A stretch of 64,000 bases of DNA from Bog-756 sp963778165 (GCA_963778165.1 CAVZTE010000001.1:248001-312000), one strand, 5' to 3'. Positions 26,391-36,071 are shown, numbered from the stretch's first letter. Notes: generated by a model from the sequence alone, not told the origin. Translations and numbers: made by a program.

Positions 26391-26482
26391 GCTTTCATCC
26401 AGAGGATCCGAGGGACCTGGCCCAGTGACGATCCGGCAACCTGCCTAGCGGCAAGGTGCCAAAGCTAGGAACGATGAGGAGG
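26391..26482 (+). ncRNA. SAM-family riboswitch (SAM-I/IV-like)
   Basis: Core elements in order: P1 UUUCAUC (26393-26399) pairing with GAUGAGG (26473-26479); conserved GAGGGACCUGGCCC (26410-26423); CCGGCAACC (26433-26441); P3 UGCC/GGCA (26442-26445, 26450-26453); GGUGCCAA (26455-26462). The P3 loop CCUAGC (26444-26449) is complementary to GCUAGG (26464-26469), a pseudoknot replacing the P4 hairpin of SAM-I, as in SAM-IV or SAM-I/IV types. P1 overlaps the GGAGG ribosome site (26478-26482), so ligand binding should block translation of the GTG at 26487. Confidence 0.85.
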
Positions 26483-26486
26483 CCCC

Positions 26487-27116
26487 GTGTCCCTGGTGCT
26501 CGACATACCAGTCCTCCAAGGTGCCCTTGTAAGGTTGGAGCCCCTTTCGCTGACCCATTCCACCGACCTTGCGAAGGCTGTTGAGGAGGACCGCTCCTCC
26601 TATGGTCACACTTGGGTACCTGACCGTGCGGGCATCAACCACTACATCCAAAATCAGGTAGACCAGGCTCGCTCGGGCAAGCTGACCCCACTAGCGCAAA
26701 TCCGGCTTGCCGACAATCGAGCCGTTGGCTGCACCGCATACTGGGATCCGAGAGCCTGGCCCGGACGACCCACCGAGCCATGTGCCGTGGAAATCGGCTG
26801 GACGTGGTTGGCGGCATCAGCGCAGGGCACCGGAATCAACATCGAGGCGAAGCTCCTTCTCCTGCGGCACACGTTCAAGGCCCTGGGCGTTGCCCGAGTC
26901 GACCTGAAGACAGACGCTCGGAATTATCGATCTCGTAGGGCGATCGAGGGACTCGGGACCACGTTTGAAGGGGTCCTGCGAAGGTGGTCACCGTCGTGGG
27001 CACCGGGCGAGGAGGGCAGACTGAGAGACTCGGCGATGTATTCGATCATTGACGTTGAGTGGCCTGACCGTGAGGCTCACCTGCACCGTCGCTTAGAGAG
27101 ATTCACGGACATGTAG
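26487..27116 (+). CDS. GNAT family N-acetyltransferase
   Basis: 209 residues, acetyl-CoA-dependent N-acetyltransferase of the RimJ/RimL-like type: VRLEPLSLTHSTDLAKAVEED, AVEIGWTWLAASAQGTGINIEAKLLLLRHTF (acetyl-CoA loop, with GTGIN in place of the usual R/QGxGxG/A) and VDLKTDARNYRSRRAIEGLG. Start GTG 26487, four bases after GGAGG. A SAM-type riboswitch lies directly upstream, so expression should fall when S-adenosylmethionine is abundant; this suggests a role in sulfur amino-acid or SAM-linked metabolism. Substrate unknown. Confidence 0.9.
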   Translation: MSLVLDIPVLQGALVRLEPLSLTHSTDLAKAVEEDRSSYGHTWVPDRAGINHYIQNQVDQARSGKLTPLAQIRLADNRAVGCTAYWDPRAWPGRPTEPCAVEIGWTWLAASAQGTGINIEAKLLLLRHTFKALGVARVDLKTDARNYRSRRAIEGLGTTFEGVLRRWSPSWAPGEEGRLRDSAMYSIIDVEWPDREAHLHRRLERFTDM

Positions 27117-27229
27117 GCGATGCAGATCGGCTCGCCCATCCGGCATTTTGGGACGACTGTCGCTAGGATGAACGGGCGGGCGCAAAGCCCCCACAACAGA
27201 CCTGGAGCAGCGGAGCGAGCAGGGTCACA

Positions 27230-27595
27230 GTGACACAAAGTAAGTTGAGAGTCCAAGTCCGACGGGCTTACGACGCTCCTGAGCCAGGCGATGGGAAACG
27301 CGTACTAGTCGATCGGCTCTGGCCGCGCGGACTGGCCAAGGCAAAGGCGAACATTGACGAGTGGTGCAAGGAGGTCGCACCATCGACGGAGCTGCGCTTG
27401 TGGTATCGCCACGACCCGGCGCTGTTCGGAGAGTTCAGCCGCCGTTACCATTCCGAGCTGAGCAAAGGCCTGCAATCGGACGCCCTAGCCCATCTACAGG
27501 ATCTGGCGAAGAGTGGGACGTTGACATTGCTCACTGCGACCAAACAGCCCGAGATAAGTGAGGCAGAGGTACTGGCCGAACTGTTACGACGCTGA
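27230..27595 (+). CDS. DUF488 family protein
   Basis: 121 residues of the short DUF488 group: VQVRRAYDAPEPGDGKRVLVDRLWPRGLAK, then EWCKEVAPSTELRLWYRHDP and TLLTATKQPEISEAEVLAELL. Function unknown; cytoplasmic. GTG start at 27230. Isolated, 113 bases after the GNAT gene, co-directional. Confidence 0.85.
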   Translation: MTQSKLRVQVRRAYDAPEPGDGKRVLVDRLWPRGLAKAKANIDEWCKEVAPSTELRLWYRHDPALFGEFSRRYHSELSKGLQSDALAHLQDLAKSGTLTLLTATKQPEISEAEVLAELLRR

Positions 27596-27915
27596 GGCGT
27601 TCTCCGAGCTGGCTCCGTCAATGTAACTGATCTTCGTGGCCACCACCGATGTACTGATTAGCCATGGTCAATATGTGCCATTTACTCAGCGTTGCCAGTC
27701 ACGCCACTGATCGCCTAGGTGCGGACAAGAAGTGCCGCGTCGGGCGACTCCGTCGGGGAACCCTACGGGGTGGTGCAACGGGGCATTGGGGAAGGATCCG
27801 GTCACATGGTCAGGGCACGGTTGGAGCCGACCTCGATAACCGCTGGCTAGCCGAGTTGTGAGACGGGTCTCTTCCTCTCCCTACCTGAACTTGAAGGTTC
27901 TGACACACTGATGCG
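27596..27915. other. intergenic, no gene recognised
   Basis: Nothing conserved seen on either strand. It precedes the cation-transporter-like gene, whose promoter it probably contains. Confidence 0.4.
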
Positions 27916-28545
27916 GTGCCCGGATCGCCAGCCCAAGCAACGCGGCGGCTACTGAGACGAGGACGCCTACTGGAAACCGTCACTCTCGGATGGAATGTGG
28001 TCGGCGTCTTCGTGCTTGCGGTCGCGGCGATCGAGGCTCGCTCGGTGGCACTCGCAGGGTTCGGACTCGACACCCTCATTGAGATTGGCGCCTCGACCGT
28101 CGTACTCTGGGAACTCGCCGATGTCTCTCAGGAGCGCCGACACCGGGCCATGCGCCTCATCGGGTTCGCATTCGTGGCGTTGGCGGTCTACCTTGCCATC
28201 CAGAGCACAGCAGCCCTTGCGCTCGGATTTCGCCCTCGGCATAGTCCGACCGGAATTGTCTGGACGGGGGTTACCGCTGGGGTGATGTTCACTTTGGCGG
28301 CGGGCAAGGTGAAGACCGGAGCGGCACTTGGGAACCCCGTACTCAGCACAGAGGGTCGTATAACAATGATTGACGGAATCCTGGCGATCGCAGTGTTGGT
28401 GGGGCTGACCCTCAATGCCCTGCTGGGCTGGTGGTGGGCTGATCCTCTCGCCGGATATGTTCTCTTCTGCTACGCCATTCGGGAGGCACGGGACGCTCTT
28501 AGCCACCAAGGAGGGTATGCCAGAAAATCCGATCAGCCACATTGA
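27916..28545 (+). CDS. cation diffusion facilitator-like membrane protein
   Basis: 209 residues with five or six transmembrane helices. GFGLDTLIEIGASTVVLWEL matches CDF helix 2 (Asp retained, the usual HS pair replaced by FGL) and TMIDGILAIAVLVGLTLNALLGWWWADPLAGYVL matches helices 5-6 with D kept. It lacks the long C-terminal metal-binding domain of classical CDF proteins. Cation transport is likely but the metal is not readable. GTG start at 27916. Confidence 0.75.
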   Translation: MPGSPAQATRRLLRRGRLLETVTLGWNVVGVFVLAVAAIEARSVALAGFGLDTLIEIGASTVVLWELADVSQERRHRAMRLIGFAFVALAVYLAIQSTAALALGFRPRHSPTGIVWTGVTAGVMFTLAAGKVKTGAALGNPVLSTEGRITMIDGILAIAVLVGLTLNALLGWWWADPLAGYVLFCYAIREARDALSHQGGYARKSDQPH

Positions 28546-28647
28546 ACAACAGTTGCTGGCCCGGTGCCAAGAGATACTCACAAGTCATGTTGATGCTGGA
28601 CGCTCCCAGATAGAAATGAGGCCCGGCAACAGTGAGGAGGAGATGCG

Positions 28648-29049
28648 ATGCCCAAAGTGATCAAAGGGAATGCTGGGCGGAAACCGCCAGCGCCCTCGGC
28701 TGACCATTCCGATATCGAGGAGTGGTGCCGGCACCTGATGCCAGATTTGCAGCCAATCATCCAGGCGTTGGACGAGTTGATCCGAGTGACGGTCCCAGAC
28801 CTCAATTACGCCGTCAATCGCAAGAGGGGATACTACGGGATTTCGGGACTCGGGTGGATCATCGAACTAGCTGCCTACGACGTTTCCGTGAACGTTCTTT
28901 TCCTCGGCGGTGCAGACTTTGAGTCACCACCTCCGCTCGGAACGACCGACCGAACTCGGTACATCAAGGTCACCACGCTGGAGGAGGTGCAGACACCAGA
29001 GCTGCAGAAGTGGATCGAACAAGCGGGCCGCACCCCGGGTTGGAAGTAA
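28648..29049 (+). CDS. DUF1801 family protein
   Basis: 133 residues, YdhG/YjbR/CyaY-type fold: MPDLQPIIQALDELIRVTVPDLNYAVNRKRGYYGISGLGWIIELAAY and RYIKVTTLEEVQTPELQKWIEQA. Function unknown. ATG 28648 follows GAGGAGGAG; a second in-frame-looking ATG six bases earlier belongs to a spurious small frame. Confidence 0.82.
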   Translation: MPKVIKGNAGRKPPAPSADHSDIEEWCRHLMPDLQPIIQALDELIRVTVPDLNYAVNRKRGYYGISGLGWIIELAAYDVSVNVLFLGGADFESPPPLGTTDRTRYIKVTTLEEVQTPELQKWIEQAGRTPGWK

Positions 29050-29148
29050 CCACTGCTGCATCATGGGTTGTGGTGGCAGACCGGTGATGCTTGCTGCCCG
29101 TGAACTAATTCAGCGGGTACGGCGACATTGCCACCTGTCCACGAACAG

Positions 29149-30453
29149 CTAGGTCGCCCGATAGTAAGTCCCGTCGCAACGGAATCCCTTGGTGGAGCCT
29201 GTCACCGGCGGGTCATCAATACGCTGAAATTGGCCGTTCGAGATTTGCCCCAACAAATAGCAGGTGATCGGCACCTTGCCCGCTGGGTTGCTTACCGGAA
29301 TGAGGTTCCCACTGTCGAACGAAGTGATTTTTCGGAGAGCCTGCAGAAGTGAACCCCGGCTCGGGTTCGTCCCAGCGTTGCGCAGAGCGTCGACGAATAG
29401 CTCTGCGCACAGCCAACCGCCTAGGGTGAAGGCGTCTGGCGCGAACCCTGGAGAGACCTTTTGGACCCAGGTGTTGAACGTGGTGATCGCTGGGATCTGA
29501 TGTGCGTCTTCGCCCAAATAGAGCGACGTCGCCTGCTCCAGGTAGGCCCCGTTGACAGCTTCGGGTCCCCCGGCATTGCCGATGAGCTGCGAGCTGTAGG
29601 AGGCGGCGCCGAGGACCACCACTGGGTGAAAGTTCTGCTGGTCGAGGTCTCGGAAGATGGCCGACGCGTAGTTCTGAGGTTCTTGTTCGAGGAAAAGAAT
29701 CTGCACGCCTGCGTTCTTCATAGCCACCACCTGAGACGTGAAGTCCGTCGTCGTAGGTGACAGCGCCGGATCGTAGACCACCGTGTAGCCCAGGTGCTGC
29801 ATAGCCTTCTTCTCGTTGTCCCAAGCCAACTCGGTCGACGGCAGGTCGGCAATGACTGTGGCCGTGTGGGCGATCTTCGTCGGGTACTTCTGTTTGAAGT
29901 ACAGCAACGGGCCCGTTGGCCATCCGTTCGAGGTCGGCGTCGGGCTGAAGTTGTTCGGGAGCCTTTCTGTGGCGGGGTCGAGCGATGCCGTGATGTCAGG
30001 AAAACCCGGATTGGCTGCGATCAACGGTTCGCTGAAACTGTCTTCGAGCGAAAGTCCGCCGACATTGGCGAAGTCGGACCGGAAAACGCTCTGGACGTCC
30101 TCTTTGTTAATCGCGCCCTGGAACCGGTCGTCCGCGCTTGACACAACAATCTTGCGGCCGTCGATTCCGCCCTTCGAATTTACGAACGCGGCGTAAGCCT
30201 CGGTGCCGACAACGGCGCCGGTGAACAGACCAGCGACCTGGGTCGATACGTTGCCGATCGTCACTGACGTGGGCGTTACTCCAGTGTGGTCCTGGAAGGC
30301 GGACGCTGGGATTGGAGGAGTCGATGAACCGCTTGGTGTGCCGCTCGTCGAGTCGGTCGAAGAACAGGCGGCAAGGAGCCCACCCATGAGCACCAAACAG
30401 AGGGCGAACGTTGAGAGCGGGGTCTGCCGTATCCGTTGAGGTACGAGGGTCAC
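29149..30453 (-). CDS. ABC transporter substrate-binding lipoprotein (branched-chain amino-acid type)
   Basis: 434 residues. Signal peptide with lipobox LLAAC (Cys about residue 30) followed by a Ser/Thr linker; then a periplasmic-binding-protein type 1 fold (VGTEAYAAFVNSKGGIDGRKIVVSSADDRFQG). It is clearly paralogous to the substrate-binding protein at 56-57.3 kb (for example NGAYLEQATSLYLGED versus NGSYLDQNASLYLGED). No permease or ATPase gene is adjacent; its GTG start overlaps the stop codon of the phosphoesterase gene, so the two are co-expressed. Confidence 0.9.
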   Translation of the reverse strand: MTLVPQRIRQTPLSTFALCLVLMGGLLAACSSTDSTSGTPSGSSTPPIPASAFQDHTGVTPTSVTIGNVSTQVAGLFTGAVVGTEAYAAFVNSKGGIDGRKIVVSSADDRFQGAINKEDVQSVFRSDFANVGGLSLEDSFSEPLIAANPGFPDITASLDPATERLPNNFSPTPTSNGWPTGPLLYFKQKYPTKIAHTATVIADLPSTELAWDNEKKAMQHLGYTVVYDPALSPTTTDFTSQVVAMKNAGVQILFLEQEPQNYASAIFRDLDQQNFHPVVVLGAASYSSQLIGNAGGPEAVNGAYLEQATSLYLGEDAHQIPAITTFNTWVQKVSPGFAPDAFTLGGWLCAELFVDALRNAGTNPSRGSLLQALRKITSFDSGNLIPVSNPAGKVPITCYLLGQISNGQFQRIDDPPVTGSTKGFRCDGTYYRAT

Positions 30454-32030
30454 TTCGTCGAATTGCCCTTCAACTCAAGTCCCGGGAAAAGGTGCAGGCA
30501 AACCTCTCGAAGAAACTGGATTAGCAACTCCGGAGTGAACTCGGGGCTGGGGCCCGCGAGTTCCGATGGCAGCGAAAGGCCCATTTGCTCGGCCAATTCT
30601 ATAACGCCCGGACCAACGGCCTTGCCCAACGTACTCAATGCGCCTCCAGCGGTCTGGATGTCTATCGTCCAGTCAGGCACTGCCTGCGCCTCGACAGTGA
30701 CCCAGTCTTTGGGGTCACGGGGGTTCTCAAGAGCGAACACCTGGTCGAAGGTCCGCGAGGAGGCGTCACGTTGTGTGAATGCCCCTCCTAGATCCCACAC
30801 TTTCCGCAGCGTGGCGATGAGGGAGGTGTGCCGGTACTCCTCGTTGTAGACCGAGCAGGGTTCGACCCAGGGCGAGACCATAATTGCGGGGACTCGGTAG
30901 CCTGAGCGATCGAACCGGAACCCCAGCTCCCCTGGCGGAGCACCTTCTTCCGGGGACGGTACGGGACCGGGCGGGACATGATCGTAGGTCCCACCAGGCT
31001 CATCCCAGCCGATCAGTAGCGCTGTGTTCCAGACATTGGTGCCCGAAGGTCCCGTCATGGACCGATAGGCGTCATAGATGCGTTGGAGGAAGGCCTCACC
31101 ACCCAACACCGACGATGGGGGGTCGAAGCCGATGTCGAGGTCTCTTCCGATGAAGGACCGGCCGTAGGCGGGGTGATAGTCGTTGTGTCCAGAGGTCATG
31201 TCCGGCTCGATCCACGACAGGTCGGGCAGGGTCCCTGCCGCCGCATCCTTCACGAACTCGTCGAAGGGCACGAAGTGGGTGGCCAACCGTTCTTGGAGAC
31301 GTGGGAAGTGGATGAGACCGGTGACCGATAGGGGCATTGGCTCGGCGACGTAGACCTTCCAGGTCTTGCCATGGGCTTCGAGGCGTTCGAAGACAGTCTC
31401 AGCGGTGTTCTTGGTCATCCACTTTGCCGACGGACTGTTCACTACCAGCCCGGAGGACGTGGCCGCCGTCCAAAACGAGCGGTTCATGAAGGTCTGGGAG
31501 GGGACTTCTGAGAACCAGTGGTCGAACACCCCGAAGCCGCGAGCCAGACCATTCAGCACTGGGAGCTGCTCGGGGGTGTAACCGGTCATGATCTGGGCGT
31601 ACTCGTCGTAGGTGGGCTGGCGGCCGACCTCACCGGTAAAGGTGCTGATGTAGTCGGTAACGAAGCCATCCATGGTCGGCGTGGCACCCGGCGGCGGTGC
31701 GTTCCACGGTTCGCTGGCGCCCTCGCCGATCTTGAACCGGTTGTGGTCGTCGAGGGTGTTGAAGAGCTGGGTGTTGGTGTGGAAGTACTCTTCGCCCGAG
31801 TCGGGATTGGGCGAGTCCATGTCCGTGGCGATCCGTAGGGAACCACCTTGCGGTCGGCACCGTGCTCGGCCCACTCAGGGATGGGATTGCGACAGATCCT
31901 TGCCGATGACCCCCTCGAAGGTCTTGCCGTCTTCGGGTCCGTAGAGGTGGCCGAGCACGTTGTCGAGGGATCGGTTCTCGAACAGGACCACGACGATGTG
32001 GTCCATGGCATGGTTTCGATCTGTGGTCAT
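30450..32030 (-). CDS. phosphoesterase family protein (phospholipase C/acid phosphatase type), two frameshifts
   Basis: Alkaline-phosphatase-superfamily hydrolase of about 526 residues that cleaves phosphate esters. Start ATG 32030 (MTTDRNHAMDH) after GAGGAG; VVVLFENRSLDNVLGHLYG is the family's metal/nucleophile region, later elements are TSGHNDYHP, LLIGWDEPGGTYDHVPPG and the C-terminal GYRVPAIMVSPW. Reading shifts frame twice, near 31895 (after GKDLS) and near 31840 (before SLRIATD), and then stays open to 30450. The two shifts nearly compensate, so sequencing errors are the simplest explanation. No signal peptide is visible, unlike secreted phospholipases C. Co-transcribed with the substrate-binding protein. 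Confidence 0.82.
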
Positions 32031-32271
32031 GCGCTCCTCCTCGCCCACAGTGCCCCACGTTGTCACTGTTGCACGATTCTGGCAGCGGTTCCATCATCGG
32101 TCTCGGGTGGTTGAACGCCGCCTCAGGCCGATCAAACCGGTTGCAGACCGGCGTTCCGTTGCTACATTCACCGGCGGTCTCGGCGTGGCCCAGCCTTCAT
32201 GTCCATCTATCGACTCGGCAACATCGGCACCCCCCCCAAATGTCCCCAACCCCTGGAAGGTGCGATCAGTG

Positions 32272-33091
32272 ATGACAGCGACACAGGAACTCCCCACACT
32301 CGGTCCGCTCGCCCGCTACGAGCAGAACATCATCGAGCGGATCACCGACTTCAACGACCCCCGCCAGGAGTGGCGGCGCCTCTTCTCCGAGCTGCTCGGA
32401 ACGTTCTTCCTGGTCCTGGCGGCTGCCGGCGGGGGGATGATGGGCCACGCCTTCCCCGGCACCATCAGCCGCACGGCTGCCGTGGTGGCACCGGCACTGA
32501 CGGTCATGGCCATCATCCTGTTCATGGGCAAGGTGTCTGGTGCCCACCTGAATCCGGCGGTCAGTATTGCCTTTGCCCTGCGGCGTGACTTCCCGTGGCG
32601 GCGGGTGCCAGGCTACATCGTCGTGCAACTGGCCGGGGCCACACTGGCCGCCCTCGTTCTTGCACTCGGTCATCCATGTCTCCGCCATCTACGGGTCCAA
32701 CTACCCCGCCCACGGCTACTCCGACATGGCCGCGTTCTGGATGGAGCTGATCTTGACGACCGGCCTGGTCAGCGTGATACTCGGCACAGCGTCAGGAGCA
32801 CAGAACATCGGCCTGTTCGGTGCCTTCGGCGTCGGTGGCTATATCGCCCTGGCCGGCTTGTGGGGTAGCCCAATCTCGGGTGCCTCGATGAACCCAGCCC
32901 GCACCTTCGGTCCCGATCTGGTCGGGAGGACCTTCACAGGATACTGGGTCTACATCGCTGGCCCCATCGCCGGGGCCGCCCTGGCGGTCATCATCGCCTT
33001 CGTCCTGCGAGGCCCGGGAGGTGGGAAGTCGGGATCAGGCGCGGCTCAAGGCGACATCTTCACCGAGACGTACGCGGCAGGTAAGTCCTGA
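32272..33091 (+). CDS. MIP family channel (aquaporin/glycerol facilitator-like), frameshifted near 32655
   Basis: Six-helix membrane channel for water or small solutes, about 272 residues with an unusual cytoplasmic N-terminal tail (about 40 residues). Both pore motifs are present: HLNPAVS (first half) and SMNPART (second half). The reading frame breaks near 32655: ATLAAL joins FLHSVIHVSAIYGSNY only after removing one base. The second frame then stays open to 33091. Divergent from the phosphoesterase gene. Confidence 0.85.
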
Positions 33092-33298
33092 GCGCCACCG
33101 GACTGCCTGGGCAGGCAATTTGCCTGTCCCCAACGTGTGGGGTGCCGATGAGAGGAATAGCCCACCTGTTCCGATCGGCCGCAGGTGGTGGCAATCACCG
33201 TCGTTCCCAGCGTTCGTGGGGTACCCATTGGACCCGCTGATGTGGGCGACCATATTGGCAGTCGAAGTAGCCTGAATGGCGGTGGAGAATCCGAAGTC

Positions 33299-33730
33299 AT
33301 GATCGGTGACAGCGACCTTGCCCTCCGGGCTGCCGCGCTCGGCTTCGCTTGCGTCACCGGCCACAACAGCCTGTTGGCTGTCCGGGAACAGTTGCCAGGT
33401 GAGCCGTTCGGTATAACCGTTCCACTCTCTGTACTGACCGGGAGCCTCGTAGGTTGGGGATCAGCGATTGCTGCCCCATGGCCAATGCCGGCAGCGGCAT
33501 TGCTTGTGGCTTTTCGTAAGACACCAGGAAATGGAAGGATGAAACCTGCATTGGTATGCGCGGGGATCGGTGTCGTAGGAATCGTTGGAATTCTCACTGA
33601 GCCCAACACCTACAAAGCGCAGTCGTGGGCTCCGGAGACCCGTCGGGCCGTCGGCGCTCATATAGTGGCGTCAGCGGTCCTGGCCGGCGTTGGGACGTGG
33701 ATCCTGATGCGCCCTCGCAGGCCCTATTGA
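33299..33730 (+). CDS. small membrane protein, unknown function
   Basis: 143 residues from ATG 33299. Four hydrophobic segments (about 8-22, 38-56, 60-70, 85-98 and a last one near 120-137) and a C-terminal MRPRRPY. No family recognised. The open frame upstream to 33185 lacks similarity. Confidence 0.55.
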   Translation: MIGDSDLALRAAALGFACVTGHNSLLAVREQLPGEPFGITVPLSVLTGSLVGWGSAIAAPWPMPAAALLVAFRKTPGNGRMKPALVCAGIGVVGIVGILTEPNTYKAQSWAPETRRAVGAHIVASAVLAGVGTWILMRPRRPY

Positions 33731-33857
33731 GTCTGCGCTGGGTGGGTTCCGTTCTGACCTCTCAGGTCAAGCAACCGTGCAGTATCCGCCGTGTTCGCGG
33801 CGATCGGATACGTTCGATGAGCGATCTCAGAAGGCACGAATCCCGACAGCTATAGGG

Positions 33858-34328
33858 TCACGACGTGAGGCCTTGGTTCCGCTCCCAAAACGATTCGCAA
33901 CTCTCGCTGTCGAGATCGACCGTCCAGATTCGTTCGGCCTGATCTTCCGGGTTGATTCGCGAAACCCAGATGGCACGATTGTCAAAAATATCTCCGTTTG
34001 GCAGCCTGCCCGTTTCGTGAACCAATGAGATCGCAACGATGTCATCGGCATAGATGCACCGTCCGTCCTGGTTCCACGTGCCCTCGAATAAGGCAGGGAA
34101 TGAAAGCGTCATTTCCACGTAGGCGTCCTTGCCCGAAACGTGCTGCCAAGGTCCGGCTCCTGGTCCGTTTTCGATAATGATGTCGTCCGCTATGGAGTCG
34201 AGGACCTCAACGGCGCGATCTTCCCGTACTAAGTCCCAGATCTCCTGAGTCTTGACCAGGTTGGGGTGAGGCGTCTGCGTCACAGTGCCAGCCCCTGAAT
34301 GAAAGTCCAATCCCACCCTCTGCGCCAT
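33858..34328 (-). CDS. NTF2-like/SnoaL-like protein
   Basis: 156 residues from ATG 34328, chosen because AAGGAG precedes it at the right distance; the frame is open to 34370. VKTQEIWDLVREDRAVEVLDSIADDIIIENGPGAGPWQHVSGKDAYVEMTLSF and DGRCIYADDIVAISLVHETGR outline the NTF2 fold. Function unknown. Confidence 0.75.
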   Translation of the reverse strand: MAQRVGLDFHSGAGTVTQTPHPNLVKTQEIWDLVREDRAVEVLDSIADDIIIENGPGAGPWQHVSGKDAYVEMTLSFPALFEGTWNQDGRCIYADDIVAISLVHETGRLPNGDIFDNRAIWVSRINPEDQAERIWTVDLDSESCESFWERNQGLTS

Positions 34329-34496
34329 GGTTGCTCCTTCCCGCTGCCGATCTCTGACGACCTTCTTCAATAGTAGGAATCGATATGTCAGGGTCTCTCA
34401 GTAGTCGGTACTGAACTTTCCACAAGCCCACGCGTCCCGGTCGGGGGCGGGCCATATCCGGCCGGCTGGCGCCGTCTGATTCCTCTCGCCATTGGC

Positions 34497-35237
34497 ATGT
34501 CCAGTGCGAGGGAGGAATGGCGGCAGTATGTCAGCATGGCTCGCCGCCTCATCCTCTGGGATATCGACGGAACCCTGATCACCACCGGTGTGATCGGGCG
34601 CCGAGCACTCGAAGACGCCGCTGCCGAGGCGGCTGGGCTCGATACGGTCCCAGAGGTCTCCATGGGGGGAAAGACCGATCCCCAAATCATCGCGGAGATC
34701 CTGGCGGCTTCAGGAGTACCGGACCGACTCATCACCGGACTAGTCCCAAACGCCCTGTCCACGGCAGAAACCCTCCTGGCCCGGGGACGAGCCCAAATGG
34801 CGGCTGAGGGACGGGTGCACCCCGGCGTGCGCAACGTGCTCGAGCGACTCGACGCAAGTGGGGGTGTACGGCAGTCGCTCCTAACCGGCAACGTCCGGGC
34901 CAATGCCATGGTCAAGGTTGAAACCTTCGGCCTGGCAGGGTTCTTCGACTTTGCCGTCGGCGCTTACGGAGACGACCACGCCAATAGGGACAATCTCGTT
35001 CCTATTGCACTCGACCGCGTCGCCCGGCTCCGGGACGAGCGCTTCTCGCCGTCAGAGGTATGGATCGTTGGTGACACCGCCAATGACTTGCGCTGTGCGA
35101 GGGCGGGGGGAGTGCGCTGCCTTCTGGTCGGTACGGGCAGGGACGGGCTGAGTTCGCTCCGTGGCCTCAGCCCCGACTTCCTTCTTCCAGATCTCTCTGA
35201 CACCGAAGCGGTGCTCGCCGCCCTGCTTGGACCCTGA
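34497..35237 (+). CDS. HAD family hydrolase
   Basis: 246 residues, phosphatase-type haloacid dehalogenase. Motif I is LILWDIDGTLITTG (nucleophile Asp and DGT), motif II LLTGN, motif III a Lys before FGLAGFFDF, motif IV EVWIVGDTANDLRCARAGG. Substrate unknown (phosphoglycolate or nucleotide-type are common). ATG 34497 or the better-placed ATG 34536 could start it. Confidence 0.88.
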   Translation: MSSAREEWRQYVSMARRLILWDIDGTLITTGVIGRRALEDAAAEAAGLDTVPEVSMGGKTDPQIIAEILAASGVPDRLITGLVPNALSTAETLLARGRAQMAAEGRVHPGVRNVLERLDASGGVRQSLLTGNVRANAMVKVETFGLAGFFDFAVGAYGDDHANRDNLVPIALDRVARLRDERFSPSEVWIVGDTANDLRCARAGGVRCLLVGTGRDGLSSLRGLSPDFLLPDLSDTEAVLAALLGP

Positions 35238-35409
35238 CCGCTCGGCTCGACCGCTCCGGATTCCTCAAGTGGCCAGACTCTGACGGATGGCGCTCGACGA
35301 CCCATGCCCCTCAAGCTTCGAAGTGAGCACCGACTTTGCGATCTGAGTCAGGGTCGAATCGAATTCAGCCGCTTCACCAAACGATCACTCTGTCTGGTCA
35401 CGAATGCGG

Positions 35410-35697
35410 TCAGTCGCTGGGCGACACGTTGAGCCGGATCTTGCATTCCCGGCATGGAAGAGAGGCAAAGATGAAAGCTTGGTCGAAGAAGTCCCAGTTG
35501 AACATGTAGTCAACGGCGACAGCGAAGCGGTCGTATATGGTCCGTTGGGCTGGCGTTCCATCGAAGATGGCGACGGCGTGCATGCCGACCGGACCTCCAC
35601 GCGGTGGCTGCAGGGCGTCTACCTTCTCCGTCTCCGCCCATATGATGTGGCCGGTGGTGATGGGCACTCCATCGACGTTACGCCGATCGGACTGCAT
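35410..35697 (-). CDS. hypothetical protein
   Basis: 95 residues from ATG 35697 (MQSDRRNVDGV); the frame opens at 35727. No family recognised. It may be the C-terminal half of the ankyrin-like gene upstream, which stops in another frame just before it. Confidence 0.4.
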   Translation of the reverse strand: MQSDRRNVDGVPITTGHIIWAETEKVDALQPPRGGPVGMHAVAIFDGTPAQRTIYDRFAVAVDYMFNWDFFDQAFIFASLPCRECKIRLNVSPSD

Positions 35698-36071
35698 TGG
35701 GATCTGCCTCGAGCTCGATGAGGTCAAGGATCACAGCTCGCAGATCCGTCGGGTTCCAACTGTCCGAACCGGGTACCCCGATTGTCGCCGCATGCAATTG
35801 CTCGGCTCCACGTCGATTGCTGGCTCGGATGTTGGCGTTCCAATCGACCAGAGTCCGCCTCATTTCTGAGTCGTAGCTGAATCCTGCGGCGTGCAATGCA
35901 GTGTCACCCTCGTAGAGTTGTGCGAGCCGTTCAGCCAGGAAGAACTCCTCACCCCGGGGCCAGTGAGGCCGTTGCCAGGGAAGGCGCTCTGTCGAGAGGA
36001 GTCTCGGTGGCATTGCCCTCTCGGATGGCAATCACCCTGAGTAGCTCCGTCAAACTGGGTACCTCAGCCAT
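35678..36071 (-). pseudogene. ankyrin-repeat-like protein, frameshifted
   Basis: The N-terminal frame starts at ATG 36071 (MAEVPSLTELLRVIAIREGN) and runs into a stop near 35955, inside a run of C and G residues. A second frame continues with GDTALHAAGFSYDSEMRRTLV, NANIRASNRRGAEQLHAAT and EADPNA, clear ankyrin-repeat motifs (xGDTxLHxA, GADPNA). At most two repeats remain. A further shift may join it to the frame at 35410-35697. Either decayed or damaged by indels. Confidence 0.5.

Noticed and set aside
28517..28660. 47-residue frame between the cation transporter and the DUF1801 gene
   Set aside because: The ribosome site is too close to its ATG, it overlaps both neighbours and has no similarity.
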